Assembly (NCBI GenBank): GCA_963576565.1
Contig: OY755042.1
Location: 99,318,185 to 99,382,184, forward strand
Direction of reading: 5' to 3'
DNA from: Aspidapion aeneum
Lineage: Eukaryota > Arthropoda > Insecta > Coleoptera > Brentidae
DNA length: 64,000 nt
Of this stretch, positions 11,151 to 23,257 are shown piece after piece (position 1 is the first letter of the stretch; every line of letters starts with the position of its first letter). Position numbers and translations under genes: made by a program. The notes beneath the pieces are model-generated. The model ran no database searches and was not told the origin of the DNA. It was given only the letters and a program-made list of their open reading frames with translations.

Positions 11151-11535
11151 AATCAAGCCCCCCCCCCCCCAAGAGTCATTTCTGCGTACGTCATTGCTAC
11201 TACGCACTGTGGTGAAGGTAATATGAGTTGGCAGTGTACTGTGTTACAACGAAAAAAAAAGAGAAACATGGGCCAACTAAAATCCTTAAATGGTTTTTTA
11301 GATTGAAATATGTTCTTACCTAGACTTGAACGTTTATCCATCTTCACCAACATTCCAGCACACTAGATTCATGTTTACCATAACATCAACTTTTGAAAAA
11401 CTGTTGTTTGTTTATTTTTCATCGAGTTAATTTGGCTTGGAGGCAAATAAAATAGATGTGGTAATGTTACTTATTTAAATAAAAGCATATGTTACGAAAT
11501 TACAACTTTGTCATAAGTAGAACCACAATAAAAAT
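11151..11535. other. Spacer between core and right array (unit 1)
   Basis: Starts with a poly-C run whose length differs by one between the two 7-kb units. No domain was recognised in its 66-codon minus frame. Confidence 0.5.
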
Positions 11536-13442
11536 GAATTTTGGCGCAACAAATTCGAACTACGCGAGCAACAAAATCCAGTTTTTGTTTCATCCCGATA
11601 GCTCAATCCAGTGACGAGATATGGTCCCCCTAAATTTACCAAAACTTGTTATTCGCATATTTCTCGAAAACGGCTACAGCAACAAAATTGGTTCTTCCGC
11701 AACTAATTAGTACTCGTTACCCTCTATCTAACGGCATATGAAACTTTTGGGCCCCTTAGTTCATTTTTGAGTTATGACCCCTACAACGTTACGAAATAAC
11801 AACTTTTTCAAAAATAACGCTGCAACAAAATGGATTTTGCCGCAACTAATTCGTACTAGGCGAGCAACAAAGTCCAGTTTTTGTTTCATCCCGATAGCTC
11901 AATTCAGTGACGAGATATGGCTGGTCCCCCTAACTTTACCAAAACTTGTTTTTCGCATATTTCTCGAAAACGGATACAGCAACAAAATTGGTTCTTCCGC
12001 AACTAATTAGTACTCGTTACCCTCTATCTAACGGCATATTAAACTCTTGGGCCCCCTAATTCATTTTTGAGTTATGACCCCTACAATGTGACGAAATAAG
12101 AACTTTTTCAAAAATAAGGCCGCAACAAAATGAATTTTGCATCAACTAATTCGTACTAGGCGCGCAACAAAATCCAGTTTTTGTTTCATCCCGATAGCTC
12201 AATCCAGTGACGAGATATGGCTGGTCCCCCTAACTTTACCAAAACAGGTTTTTCGCATATTTCTCAAAAACGGCTACAGCAACAAAATTGGTTCTTCCGC
12301 AACTAATTAGTACTCGTTACCCTCTATCTAACGGCATATAAAACGTTTGGGCCCCTTAGTTCATTTTTGAGTTATGACCCCTACAATGTTACGAAATAAC
12401 AACTTTTTCAAAAATAACGCCGCAACAAAATGGATTTTGCCGCAACAAATTCGAACTACGCGAGCAACAAAATCCAGTTTTTGTTTCATCCCGATAGCTC
12501 AATCCAGTGACGAGATATGGCTGGTCCCCCTAATTTTACCAAAACTGGTTTTTCGCATATTTCTCGAAAATGGCTAAAGCAACAAAATTGGTTCTTTCGC
12601 AACAAATTAGTACTGGTTACCCTCTATTTAACGGCATATGAAACTTTTGGGCCCCCTAGTTCATTTTTGAGTTATGACCCCTACAATGTTACGAAATAAC
12701 AACTTTTTCAAAAATAAGGCCGCAACAAAATGGATTTTGCCGCAACAAATTCGAACTACGCGAGCAACAAAATCCAGTTTTTGTTTCATCCCGATAGCTC
12801 AATCCAGTGACGAGATATGGCTGGTCCCCCTAACTTTACCAAAACTAGTTTTTCGCATATTTCTCGAAAACGGCTACAGCAACAAAATTGGTTCTTCCGC
12901 AACTAATTAGTACTCGTTACCCTCTATCTAACGGCATATGAAACTCTTGGGCCCCCTAGTTAATTTTTGAGTTATGACCCCTAAAATGTTACGAAATAAC
13001 AACTTTTTCAAAAATAAGGCCGCAACAAAATGGATTTTGCCGCAACAAATTCGAACTACGCGAGCAACAAAATCCAGTTTTTGTTTCATCCCGATAGCTC
13101 AATCCAGTGACGAGATATGGCTGGTCCCCCTAACTTTACCAAAACTAGTTTTTCGCATATTTCTCGAAAACGGCTACAGCAACAAAATTGGTTCTTCCGC
13201 AACTAATTAGTACTCGTTACCCTCTATCTAACGGCATATGAAACTCTTGGGCCCCCTAGTTAATTTTTGAGTTATGACCCCTAAAATGTTACGAAATAAC
13301 AACTTTTTCAAAAATAAGGCCGCAACAAAATGGATTTTGCCGCAACAAATTCGAACTACGCGAGCAACAAAATCCAGTTTTTGTTTCATCCCGATAGCTC
13401 AATCCAGTGACGAGATATGGCTGGTCCCCCTAACTTTACCAA
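11536..13442 (+). repeat. 300-bp tandem monomers, right arm (unit 1, truncated)
   Basis: GAGTTATGACCCCTA recurs at about 11770, 12070, 12370, 12670, 12970 and 13270, an exact 300-bp period. The array breaks off mid-monomer at 13442, where the second 7-kb unit begins. Neighbouring monomers share diagnostic variants, for example AACAAATTCGAACTACGCGAG in the later ones. That indicates local homogenisation. Confidence 0.95.
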
Positions 13443-13444
13443 CC
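13443..13444. other. 2-bp filler at the 7-kb duplication junction
   Basis: Unit 1 matches unit 2 up to TTTACCAA. Unit 2 starts with AACACTTGG. Two C residues between them belong to neither. An untemplated filler and no useful microhomology suggest an end-joining breakpoint rather than crossover between monomers. Confidence 0.7.
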
Positions 13445-13720
13445 AACACTTGGCCAAGTAGTTATAACCAGAAATTGGTTCCCCACTTAAGGAATTATAA
13501 CGTCGCTGTATGGTATACTGAGACGTAGCGGGAGTACGTTGCGGTTACTTTTAAGAAATTCTTTCTAGTTGGGGTTTCGTCGTTACAACTTTAAATGTTT
13601 GTTGGGACTTTTCTAATGGGGTTGAGCATAGCTCTCAAAATCTGTAAGAAAAATCATGATTAAAGTATTTTCGTTAAGACTTCGCATACGGTTTAACCCA
13701 AAAATACCCCCACTCGTCCG

Positions 13721-14346
13721 GAATATATAAAATCTACTTTTAACAAAAGGTTTGCATTCAGCGAATCCAAAAACCCTATAATTGATGTATCGCATGCATA
13801 TGCTTTTCTTTTGTATTTTTTTCACGGCACCATCTTGAATATTTAAATATTTTAAACTGATGGCTGATGCCCAAAAGTCATTGGTTAGTTTTATAATAGG
13901 GTTGAGCAGAGCTGTCAAACTTTCTAAAAATATTTGATAAAGTTTGTTGGTTAAATCTCCATATAAACAGTTTTATTGTTTATACAGTTAACCAGATTAC
14001 CCCTGAATCTTTTTTTAACATAATATTTGAATTCAGCGTACCCAAGAACCCTATAAGTAAGGTATCATATGCATGTGCTCCTTTTCTAAATTTTTGCCCA
14101 CGGTCGCCATGTTGAATATTTCAAAATGGTGGCTGATGGCCAGAAGTCACTGGTAAGCTTTGAAATAGGGTTAAGCAAAGCTTTCAAAATCAAAAATAAC
14201 TTAATTAAAGTTTGTTCGCTAAATCTCCACATAAACAGTTCTACCGTAATACCATAAATTCCCGGCTATCACCTGTTTCTTTAAATTACTCCTTTTAACT
14301 GAATTCAGCGGACCCAAATACCCTAGAATCGGTGTATCGCTTGCCT
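13721..14346 (-). repeat. ~270-bp satellite block, inverse orientation (unit 2)
   Basis: Copy of 6720-7345 carried by the 7-kb duplication, with the same three landmarks at +7001. Confidence 0.8.
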
Positions 14347-14453
14347 ATGTTAACAGGTCGATTTTTTTCATAAAATGATTCTCCCTCCGTTGGGGTACCC
14401 CCCAGAAAAAATAGTGTCGAATTTCAATTCTGGCGACCAAAGGCCGACTGAAA

Positions 14454-14714
14454 TAATAGAGAATTATTGAAATACAGCCAGGCTATAATTGTGCCAGGCA
14501 CTATTTTGACACATTCACATTGAAAACTGACAGTTGATCCTTCAAAATTGACATACCAAAGTCGAATTTAAAACTTTCGTCGTTTATTTTCAATTAATAA
14601 AAGAAGGCACTATTTATTCCGGTTTGAAAGATCACAGCTGATATTAGAATGTGAAGGTGTCAAAATTGTGCCTGGCACTATTATAGCCTGATTTATTTTA
14701 ATAATTCTCTATTG
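14454..14714. mobile_element. Hairpin MITE-like palindrome (unit 2)
   Basis: Copy of 7453-7713 at +7001, apparently unchanged. Confidence 0.7.
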
Positions 14715-14976
14715 TACCACACACATCTATGCTTGATTTAGATATTTTTTTATTTAATTTTTTCACTTTAAAATGGCCGCTATCTTGGATTTTTAAAAAT
14801 GTTTAAGGGTGCCAGAGTGACATCACTCGGATTAATAATATAGAGCATCCTGACTAACAAAATCTGTAAAAAAAATTCTTGTACCATTAATTTCCCACTT
14901 CAAATAGCTGTTTCGCAACCAGATTATTCCAATTCGTAACACAGTTTCCGGAAAAAAAAAGTAGTATATCATTTGA

Positions 14977-15121
14977 CAGTGGCGCACCCAGGAATATGTC
15001 TTGGGGGCCCGAGGCCTCTTGGGGGGGGGGGGGGGGGCGAAGCCTCATGATGTCGAATGTTAAGCTATTTTTTGTGTTTTTTCCTGAAATATGTGGAAAA
15101 TATGTAAAAAAATCTAAGGCT
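14977..15121 (+). mobile_element. hAT-like end bordering the foldback (unit 2)
   Basis: Copy of 7976-8116. The G-run is longer by 4 bases, which changes the offset from 7001 to 7005. Confidence 0.6.
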
Positions 15122-15539
15122 TATACTGCCGTCCTTAGTAAGACCCACCTATTTGCAAAAAAATCAAAAATGAGTTATGACCGAAAATGGCTTTAAAAAG
15201 GTTATTTTCGAGTCGGTAAAGCTGGAGGGACCATGATAAGGGGCCCAAAAACCATTGATGTCATTAATTGTTGCTAATTTGTTGCTAATTTGTTGCGACA
15301 AAATTAATTTTGTTGCTGTAGCCGTTTACGAGAAAATTGTGGTCCCCTCAGGTTTACCGTACAGCTAGGGGGACCACGCGTATCTCCGATTTGATAAGGA
15401 GTAGAAACGTCAATGTTGCGGCATTATTTGTTGCTCGGAAGGCCCATCAACAATCAAAAGTAATATGGTCAAAAAAGTTAACCGTTATTTTTTTATAGGC
15501 AAAAAACCATTTTTTTAAGTAAAGGAGTTCGTACTGAAA

Positions 15540-16900
15540 CCAGCCATATCTCGTCACTGGATTGAGCTATCGGGATGAAACAAAAACTGGATTTTGTTGC
15601 TCGCCTAGTACGAATTAGTTGCGGCAAAATCGATTTTGTTGCGGCGTTATTTTTGAAAAAGTTGTTATTTCGTAACATTGTAGAGGTCATAACTCAAAAA
15701 TGAACTAGGGGGCCCAAGAGTTTCATATGCCGTATAACGAGTACTAATTAGTTGCGGAAGAACCAATTTTGTTGCTGTAGCCGTTTTCGAGAAATATGCG
15801 AAAAACTAGTTTTGGTAAAGTTAGGGGGACCAGCCATATCTCGTCACTGGAATGAGCTATTGGGATGAAACAAAAACTGGATTTTGTTGCTCGCCTAGTA
15901 CGAATTAGTTGCTGCAAAATCCATTTTGTTGCGGCGTTATTTTTGAAAAAGTTGTTATTTCGTTACATTGTAGGGGTCATAACTCAAAAATGAACTAAGG
16001 GGCCCAAAAGTTTCATATGCCGTTAGATAGAGGGTAACGAGTACTAATTAGTTGCGGAAGAACCAATTTTGTTGCTGTAGCCGTTTTCGAGAAATATGCG
16101 AAAAACAAGTTTTGGTAAAGTTAGGGGGACCAGCCATATCTCGTCACTGGATTGAGCTATCGGGATGAAACAAAAACTGGATTTTGTTGCGCGCCTAGTA
16201 CGAATTAGTTGCTGCAAAATCCATTTTGTTGCGGCCTTATTTTTGAAAAAGTTCTTATTTCGTCACATTGTAGGGGTCATAACTCAAAAATGAACTAGGG
16301 GGCCCAAGAGTTTCATATGCCGTTAGATAGACGATAACGAGTACTAATTAGTTGCAGAAGAACCAATTTTGTTGCTGTAGCCGTTTTCGAGAAATATGCG
16401 AAAAACTAGTTGTGGTAAAGTTAGGGGGACCAGCCATATCTCGTCACTGGATTGAGCTATCGGGATGAAACAAAAACTGGATTTTGTTGCTCGCGTAGTT
16501 TGAATTTGTTGCTGCAAAATCCATTTTGTAGCGGCCTTATTTTTGAAAAAGTTGTTATTTCGTCACATTTTAGGGGTCATAACTCAAAAATGAACTAGGG
16601 GGCCCAAGAGTTTCATATGCCGTTAGATAGAGGATAACGAGTACTAATTAGTTGCGGAAGAACCAATTTTGTTGCTGTAGCCGTTTTCGAGAAATATGCG
16701 AATAATCAGTTTTGGTAAAGTTAGGGGGACCAGCCATATCTCGTCACTGGATTGAGCTATCGGGATGAAACAAAAACTGGATTTTGTTGCTCGCCTAGTA
16801 CGAATTAGTTGCGTCAAAATCCATTTTGTTGCTGCGTTATTTTTGAAAAAGTTGTTATTTCGTAACATTTTAGGGGTCATAACTCAAAAATGAACTAGGG
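15540..16900 (-). repeat. 300-bp tandem monomers, left arm (unit 2)
   Basis: Copy of the 8535-9893 array, about 4.5 monomers with the same internal variants as unit 1. The first monomer has GGGGGCCCAAGAG where unit 1 has a 2-base deletion. Confidence 0.95.
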
Positions 16901-17220
16901 TAACGAGTACATTTTAAATTCGTACGCCATCTTAAATAAATTAAATATATTTATTCGCAATCTCAAAATCCAAAACTCTGATTAATTCTCTGTAAGGCGC
17001 AGTTTTTTTCTGAAAATCGGTTGTATCGTTCAAAAGTAATAAAGGCAAACATTTTACCCGGTTTTATTTGACCCACCATCGCAGAAATTTGCCAATTGGG
17101 TCTGTTGCCCGGGACGCCTCGCCGTGTATCAGGCACTGGAAATCAACAGAACCAGAAGACAGATCTTCTTTGAGGAAAGTGAAGGCAAGGTGTCCTATAT
17201 TATATTTACACTGTAAAGTC

Positions 17221-18010
17221 ACCGGATCCACAAGACGCTAGCCCTACCAAGTGTTCTTTGGCTGCCTGACTTCCGCATGCGGAGATCTACCAATATTATT
17301 TACCTCATGTATTACAATAGATGAGCAGGGTGATTTTCACTTGATTTCTAACCACATGAAAATAGAAAGGTTCAAAAACCTAACCTAACGAAACCTAATC
17401 AAATCTAACCGAACCAAAGCAAACTGAACCAATAATTTTTTTCAAAAAAAAAAGATTTTCCTGACTTCCTACCCGGGATCCTAGAGGATGTGAATCCGAA
17501 CCGAACCTAACTAAACCGAACCAAACCTAACCTAACCAAACTAAACTACAACACCGCTAATTAGGTTTAGTTGGGTATGGTTAGGTTTGGATAGGTTCGG
17601 TTCGATTCGGTTCGGTTCGGTCTGGTTCGGTTCGGTTCGGATTCACACCCTCTAGGATCCGGGGAAAGAAGTCAGGAAAGTTTTTTTTTGTTAAATTGTT
17701 GGTTCAGTTTGCTTTGGTTCGGTTCGGTTTGGTTCGGATTCACATCCTCTAGGATCCCGGGTAGTAAGTCAGAAAAGTTTTTTTTTGAAGAAAATTATTG
17801 GTTCAGTTTGCTTTGGTTCGGTTCGGTTAAATTTGATTAGGTTTCGTAAGGTTAAGTTTTTGAAACTTTTTTCATGTAGTTAGAAATCAAGTGAAAATCA
17901 CCCTGCTCATCTATTGTAATACATGTGGTAAATAATATTGGTAGATCTGCGCATGCGGAAGTCAGGCAGCCAAAGTACTCTTGGTAGGGCTAGCGTCTTG
18001 TACCGGATCC
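17221..18010. repeat. Palindromic core with GGTTCGG / CCTAACC pentamers (unit 2)
   Basis: Copy of 10214-11003 at +7007. The inverted arms and the pentamer centre appear identical. Confidence 0.9.
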
Positions 18011-18073
18011 TGGCTAGCCATCCAGGATGTAGTGGCGCTACTACCAGTGCAGTACGCAGAGGTGGAGGAGGTG

Positions 18074-18157
18074 CTTAGGAGCCTAACCCCCCCAGAGCCA
18101 ATGAAAATTGACCCCCTAAACATCATTTTTCACCAAAAATGAAGATTAAAATGTATC
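18074..18157 (+). repeat. Dispersed repeat D3, copy 2
   Basis: Duplicate of 11067-11150 carried by the 7-kb duplication. Confidence 0.65.
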
Positions 18158-18541
18158 AATCAAGCCCCCCCCCCCCAAGAGTCATTTCTGCGTACGTCAT
18201 TGCTACTACGCACTGTGGTGAAGGTAATATGAGTTGGCAGTGTACTGTGTTACAACGAAAAAAAAAGAGAAACATGGGCCAACTAAAATCCTTAAATGGT
18301 TTTTTAGATTGAAATATGTTCTTACCTAGACTTGAACGTTTATCCATCTTCACCAACATTCCAGCACACTAGATTCATGTTTACCATAACATCAACTTTT
18401 GAAAAACTGTTGTTTGTTTATTTTTCATCGAGTTAATTTGGCTTGGAGGCAAATAAAATAGATGTGGTAATGTTACTTATTTAAATAAAAGCATATGTTA
18501 CGAAATTACAACTTTGTCATAAGTAGAACCGCAATAAAAAT

Positions 18542-20728
18542 GAATTTTGGCGCAACAAATTCGAACTACGCGAGCAACAAAATCCAGTTTTTGTTTCATC
18601 CCGATAGCTCAATCCAGTGACGAGATATGGTCCCCCTAAATTTACCAAAACTTGTTATTCGCATATTTCTCGAAAACGGCTACAGCAACAAAATTGGTTC
18701 TTCCGCAACTAATTAGTACTCGTTACCCTCTATCTAACGGCATATGAAACTTTTGGGCCCCTTAGTTCATTTTTGAGTTATGACCCCTACAACGTTACGA
18801 AATAACAACTTTTTCAAAAATAACGCTGCAACAAAATGGATTTTGCCGCAACTAATTCGTACTAGGCGAGCAACAAAGTCCAGTTTTTGTTTCATCCCGA
18901 TAGCTCAATTCAGTGACGAGATATGGCTGGTCCCCCTAACTTTACCAAAACTTGTTTTTCGCATATTTCTCGAAAACGGATACAGCAACAAAATTGGTTC
19001 TTCCGCAACTAATTAGTACTCGTTACCCTCTATCTAACGGCATATTAAACTCTTGGGCCCCCTAATTCATTTTTGAGTTATGACCCCTACAATGTGACGA
19101 AATAAGAACTTTTTCAAAAATAAGGCCGCAACAAAATGAATTTTGCATCAACTAATTCGTACTAGGCGCGCAACAAAATCCAGTTTTTGTTTCATCCCGA
19201 TAGCTCAATCCAGTGACGAGATATGGCTGGTCCCCCTAACTTTACCAAAACAGGTTTTTCGCATATTTCTCAAAAACGGCTACAGCAACAAAATTGGTTC
19301 TTCCGCAACTAATTAGTACTCGTTACCCTCTATCTAACGGCATATAAAACGTTTGGGCCCCTTAGTTCATTTTTGAGTTATGACCCCTACAATGTTACGA
19401 AATAACAACTTTTTCAAAAATAACGCCGCAACAAAATGGATTTTGCCGCAACTAATTCGTACTAGGCGAGCAACAAAATCCAGTTTTTGTTTCATCCCGA
19501 TAGCTCAATCCAGTGACGAGATATGGCTGGTCCCCCTAATTTTACCAAAACTGGTTTTTCGCATATTTCTCGAAAATGGCTAAAGCAACAAAATTGGTTC
19601 TTTCGCAACAAATTAGTACTGGTTACCCTCTATTTAACGGCATATGAAACTTTTGGGCCCCCTAGTTCATTTTTGAGTTATGACCCCTACAATGTTACGA
19701 AATAACAACTTTTTCAAAAATAAGGCCGCAACAAAATGGATTTTGCCGCAACAAATTCGAACTACGCGAGCAACAAAATCCAGTTTTTGTTTCATCCCGA
19801 TAGCTCAATCCAGTGACGAGATATGGCTGGTCCCCCTAACTTTACCAAAACTAGTTTTTCGCATATTTCTCGAAAACGGCTACAGCAACAAAATTGGTTC
19901 TTCCGCAACTAATTAGTACTCGTTACCCTCTATCTAACGGCATATGAAACTCTTGGGCCCCCTAGTTAATTTTTGAGTTATGACCCCTAAAATGTTACGA
20001 AATAACAACTTTTTCAAAAATAAGGCCGCAACAAAATGGATTTTGCCGCAACAAATTCGAACTACGCGAGCAACAAAATCCAGTTTTTGTTTCATCCCGA
20101 TAGCTCAATCCAGTGACGAGATATGGCTGGTCCCCCTAACTTTACCAAAACTAGTTTTTCGCATATTTCTCGAAAACGGCTACAGCAACAAAATTGGTTC
20201 TTCCGCAACTAATTAGTACTCGTTACCCTCTATCTAACGGCATATGAAACTCTTGGGCCCCCTAGTTAATTTTTGAGTTATGACCCCTAAAATGTTACGA
20301 AATAACAACTTTTTCAAAAATAAGGCCGCAACAAAATGGATTTTGCCGCAACAAATTCGAACTACGCGAGCAACAAAATCCAGTTTTTGTTTCATCCCGA
20401 TAGCTCAATCCAGTGACGAGATATGGCTGGTCCCCCTAACTTTACCAAAACTAGTTTTTCGCATATTTCTCGAAAACGGCTACAGCAACAAAATTGGTTC
20501 TTCCGCAACTAATTAGTACTCGTTACCCTCTATCTAACGGCGTATGAAACTCTTGGGCCCCCTAGTTCATTTTTGAGTTATGACCCCTACAATGTTACGA
20601 AATAACAACTTTTTCAAAAATAACGCCGCAACAAAATGGATTTTGCCGCAACTAATTCGTACTAGGCGAGCAATAAAATCCAGTTTTTGTTTCATCCCGA
20701 TAGCTCAATCCAGTGACGAGATATGGCT
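18542..20728 (+). repeat. 300-bp tandem monomers, right arm (unit 2, complete)
   Basis: GAGTTATGACCCCTA recurs every 300 bp from about 18775 to 20575, roughly seven monomers. The last three before 20500 are almost identical to each other. The array passes into the outer inverted repeat at GATATGGCTTGTTTCAG. Confidence 0.95.
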
Positions 20729-21232
20729 TGTTTCAGTAGCTTTACTTAAAAAAATGGTTTTTTGCCTATAAAAAAATAACGGTTAACTTTTTTGACCATA
20801 TTACTTTTGATTGTTGATGGGCCTTCCGAGCAACAAATAATGCCGCAAAATTGACCTTTCTACTCCTTATCAAATCGGAGATACGCGTGGTCCCCCTAGC
20901 TTTACGGTAAACCTGAGGGGACCACAATTTTCTCGTAAACGGCTACAGCAACAAAATTAATTTTGTCGCAACAAATTAGCAACAAATTAGCAACAATTAA
21001 TGACATCAATGGTTTTTGGGCCCCTTATCATGGTCCCTCCAGCTTTACCGACTCGTTATTTTCATCTGTTGTTTAAGAAAAATACCCAAATTTTTGTTCG
21101 GAAGTATTTTATTTTGAAAAACAAAAAAAATATATTACTATGTACCCTTAGCAAGCATTTAAACTTTAAACTCGCTTTTCTCGAAATAAGTGCAAACGTA
21201 GATAGGTGGGTCTTACTAAGGACGGCAGTATA
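20729..21232. repeat. Outer terminal inverted repeat of the foldback element (right)
   Basis: Inverse of 8117-8534 and 15122-15539. It matches from TTTTTTGCCTATAAAAAAATA through CTCCAGCTTTACCGACTCG, then a non-matching ~130 bp, then GGTGGGTCTTACTAAGGACG to 21232. Confidence 0.8.
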
Positions 21233-21839
21233 CTCTTCAGTATACACATTTCTTAAAACTGGGTAACATTTAAAATATTAAAATACATTTTATCGAAAAT
21301 TAAAATCTTGAATAATAAAAATCTCATATAATCAAAATCTCGAAACTAAAATATCTAATAAAATATTGCAAAATTAAAAGCTGATTAAATATATTCAAAA
21401 TTCGTTTGGTTGATTTGATTAAATTGGCTGGTGAGGTTGGTTGGTTATGTTATTTATTTAGGTTGGTTGGGTAGTTGTGGTAGTTTCAATATTTCGATTT
21501 TCAATATTTTGTAATTTTGCTATTTTGATTTTAAATACTTTAATTTTCCATATTACATTTTAATAACTTTAAATTTTCATTTTCATTATAAAGAGTTCGA
21601 GATTTTGATATTCGATAAAATATAATTCGATAAAATATAAACAGTGGATATTAGTTACTAAAGTTGTCTTCAAAAGTGCTAAGAAACAGCCAACACGATA
21701 ACACCTCCCAGGTTTGCCATTTTGTTATTCAGTTAGGGGCACATTTTTGTATGAATGATTTACCGCCTCAATCTGACTATCTTTCTTACATAATTTTTAA
21801 ACAGTCCCATGTTTCCTTTTGGGCAATTTCTAAAGGTTG
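21233..21839. other. AT-rich DNA flanking the foldback
   Basis: Contains stacked ATTTTGATTTTC / AAAATATTAAAAT words and a TGGTTGGTTATGTT stretch. No gene recognised. An 89-codon frame starting at 21664 overlaps dispersed repeat D2 and shows no domain. Confidence 0.5.
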
Positions 21840-21965
21840 GTGCCGATTTGGGGATATTTTGGCAATACCAACCCATTTAACCTCCACCAACTGTCAAGTA
21901 CATGTAGCGGTCATTTTCTTTCCACGTCATTAGCATTCCAGTTTATGTTACAGTTCCGTGATGAT
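21840..21965 (-). repeat. Dispersed repeat D2, copy 2
   Basis: Inverse copy of 3735-3850, sharing the CCAGTTTATGTTACAGTTCC core and a flanking GTAGCGGTCAT word. Confidence 0.55.
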
Positions 21966-23198
21966 AACGTACTATACAAACAAAGTTTTAGGCTTCAATC
22001 AAAACGTGAACGCTGACAGTTAAATTTGGATCACCAGCAGCCTAAAGTACCAACTACAATTTTATAAGCTAATTTTATACTTTGTAAGTATCTCGTAGTA
22101 ATGTTTTAGGCTTTTATATCTCCATTAAGCCCGAAAACATAAAGTCATTATGAAGTGTTACATTATATTGTGATATTACCCCATTATTGTTCTCTAGTAT
22201 TATTATCATCCGCGATATCGTCGTTAAAAGTTAAACGTGCATCAATCGAATTTTATATTTGCGTTTTAGCCACCGGTAATAACCGTGCTATCGGCATCTA
22301 TAAAGCTACAACTTTGTTTAAGCTGATACAGATTTCCAACAATGTAGATTATTAATTATTCATAGGTTTTAAAATACTTAGTTTATTTGCTTTTTTTACT
22401 TATTTAGTAATTGTGAAGTTCATTGATAAATAAGCTGACATTTGTGAGAATAGAACTATTGCTGAACTTTCTTCTTCTCCACATTTGGTTGCGAAGGAAG
22501 CCAGTGGAATAGTAGCAACGTTTAAGATGCTAAACCAAGAAAACTTCTGCGAAGTCAATGGTAATTTTGGAGTACAGGCAGAAGTATTTCAGAAATATTG
22601 AATGCTTGCGGCCAAGGAGGGGGATCTGTGTCATGCAGGGGGAATCAACTTAACTGCTAAAAATCGCCTAATTTTGTGACACAGACGAGGACAGATCGAA
22701 TTATCAATGTGACTCGGAAACCTAGCAAAAATGTATGTGCAAATTTGCACTTTAAGCAAAAATAACTGTTTGTGTTTTGACTTACCTTAGTCCCGAGTAA
22801 TCAGACACCTTGCTAGAACAACAGCCGGATCTGTATTATAAGATTGATGTCCTGGCTTGTAAAATTAGCAATAATTTCTTGCGCTTTTATATTGATAAGA
22901 TGGACTTTGTTTATTGGCGATTTTGTGTTTTCTTACAATGCTGGTTTTGGTCAGCTTCTGCCGTAATTCAGCATAACTCACCATTTTTTTCTAAGCTCTC
23001 AAATCTTTTTCACCTACTACTCTGTCTTTCATAAGTTCTCCAATGTTCATCTCTGTTGTGGCGGGTTTTCTTCTCTTTCTTCGGTGTCGTAGAACATATT
23101 TATTTATCTTCTCGCCATCTCGCCAGGAGTTATAACGTCTGTATTCTCTCGGTAGTTGTGTGTGTTCTCTTGATGCGTCTTTTTGTAATCTCTTTTTT

Positions 23199-23202
<4 letters not shown>
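21966..23202. other. AT-rich DNA, nothing recognised
   Basis: Several 60-74 codon frames have no recognisable domain and no codon pattern suggesting a gene. Confidence 0.5.

Positions 23203-23254
<52 letters not shown>
23203..23254. repeat. (AT)26 microsatellite
   Basis: Uninterrupted AT dinucleotides. Reading frames through it give IYIYIY and are artefacts. Confidence 0.95.

Positions 23255-23257
<3 letters not shown>

Larger units (their letters stand above)
6444..13442 (+). repeat. 7.0-kb tandem duplication, unit 1
   Basis: Everything from AACACTTGGCC at 6444 to the middle of a 300-bp monomer at 13442 reappears at 13445-20448. The offset is 7001 bp at the start and 7005-7007 later. The changes come from a poly-G run (8022), a 2-base indel near 8705 and a poly-C run (11158). 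Only about a dozen substitutions were noticed by eye, so identity is well above 99%. The copies are separated by the two bases CC. Confidence 0.95.
13445..20448 (+). repeat. 7.0-kb tandem duplication, unit 2
   Basis: Head-to-tail copy of 6444-13442. Its right arm continues past the unit-1 breakpoint, so the second foldback is complete. Differences seen include T/C at 8226 vs 15231, an A/G at 11525 vs 18531, two adjacent changes near 10181 vs 17188, and three clustered changes near 12447 vs 19453. Confidence 0.95.
15122..21232. mobile_element. Complete foldback-like element, ~6.1 kb
   Basis: The structure from the outside in is an inverted end TATACTGCCGTCCTTAGTAA (15122) matched by its inverse ending at 21232, a degenerate half-monomer zone, a left array of 300-bp monomers, a spacer, a palindromic core, a spacer, a longer right array of the same monomers inverted, and the inverse end zone. 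This is the architecture of Drosophila FB-type elements (long inverted repeats built of internal tandem repeats). No transposase is present, so it would be non-autonomous. No target duplication could be recognised. Confidence 0.7.

Noticed and set aside
11774..13528. Repeated 60-84 codon frames starting M-T-P in the 300-bp arrays (also 18780-20771 and the inverse ones at 8488, 9637, 15493, 16644)
   Set aside because: They recur only because the DNA repeats every 300 bp. Each ends within its monomer, and the sequence varies in ways not biased toward synonymous change.
21664..21933. 89-codon plus-strand frame as a gene
   Set aside because: It overlaps dispersed repeat D2, has no recognisable domain and no support for an intron-exon structure.
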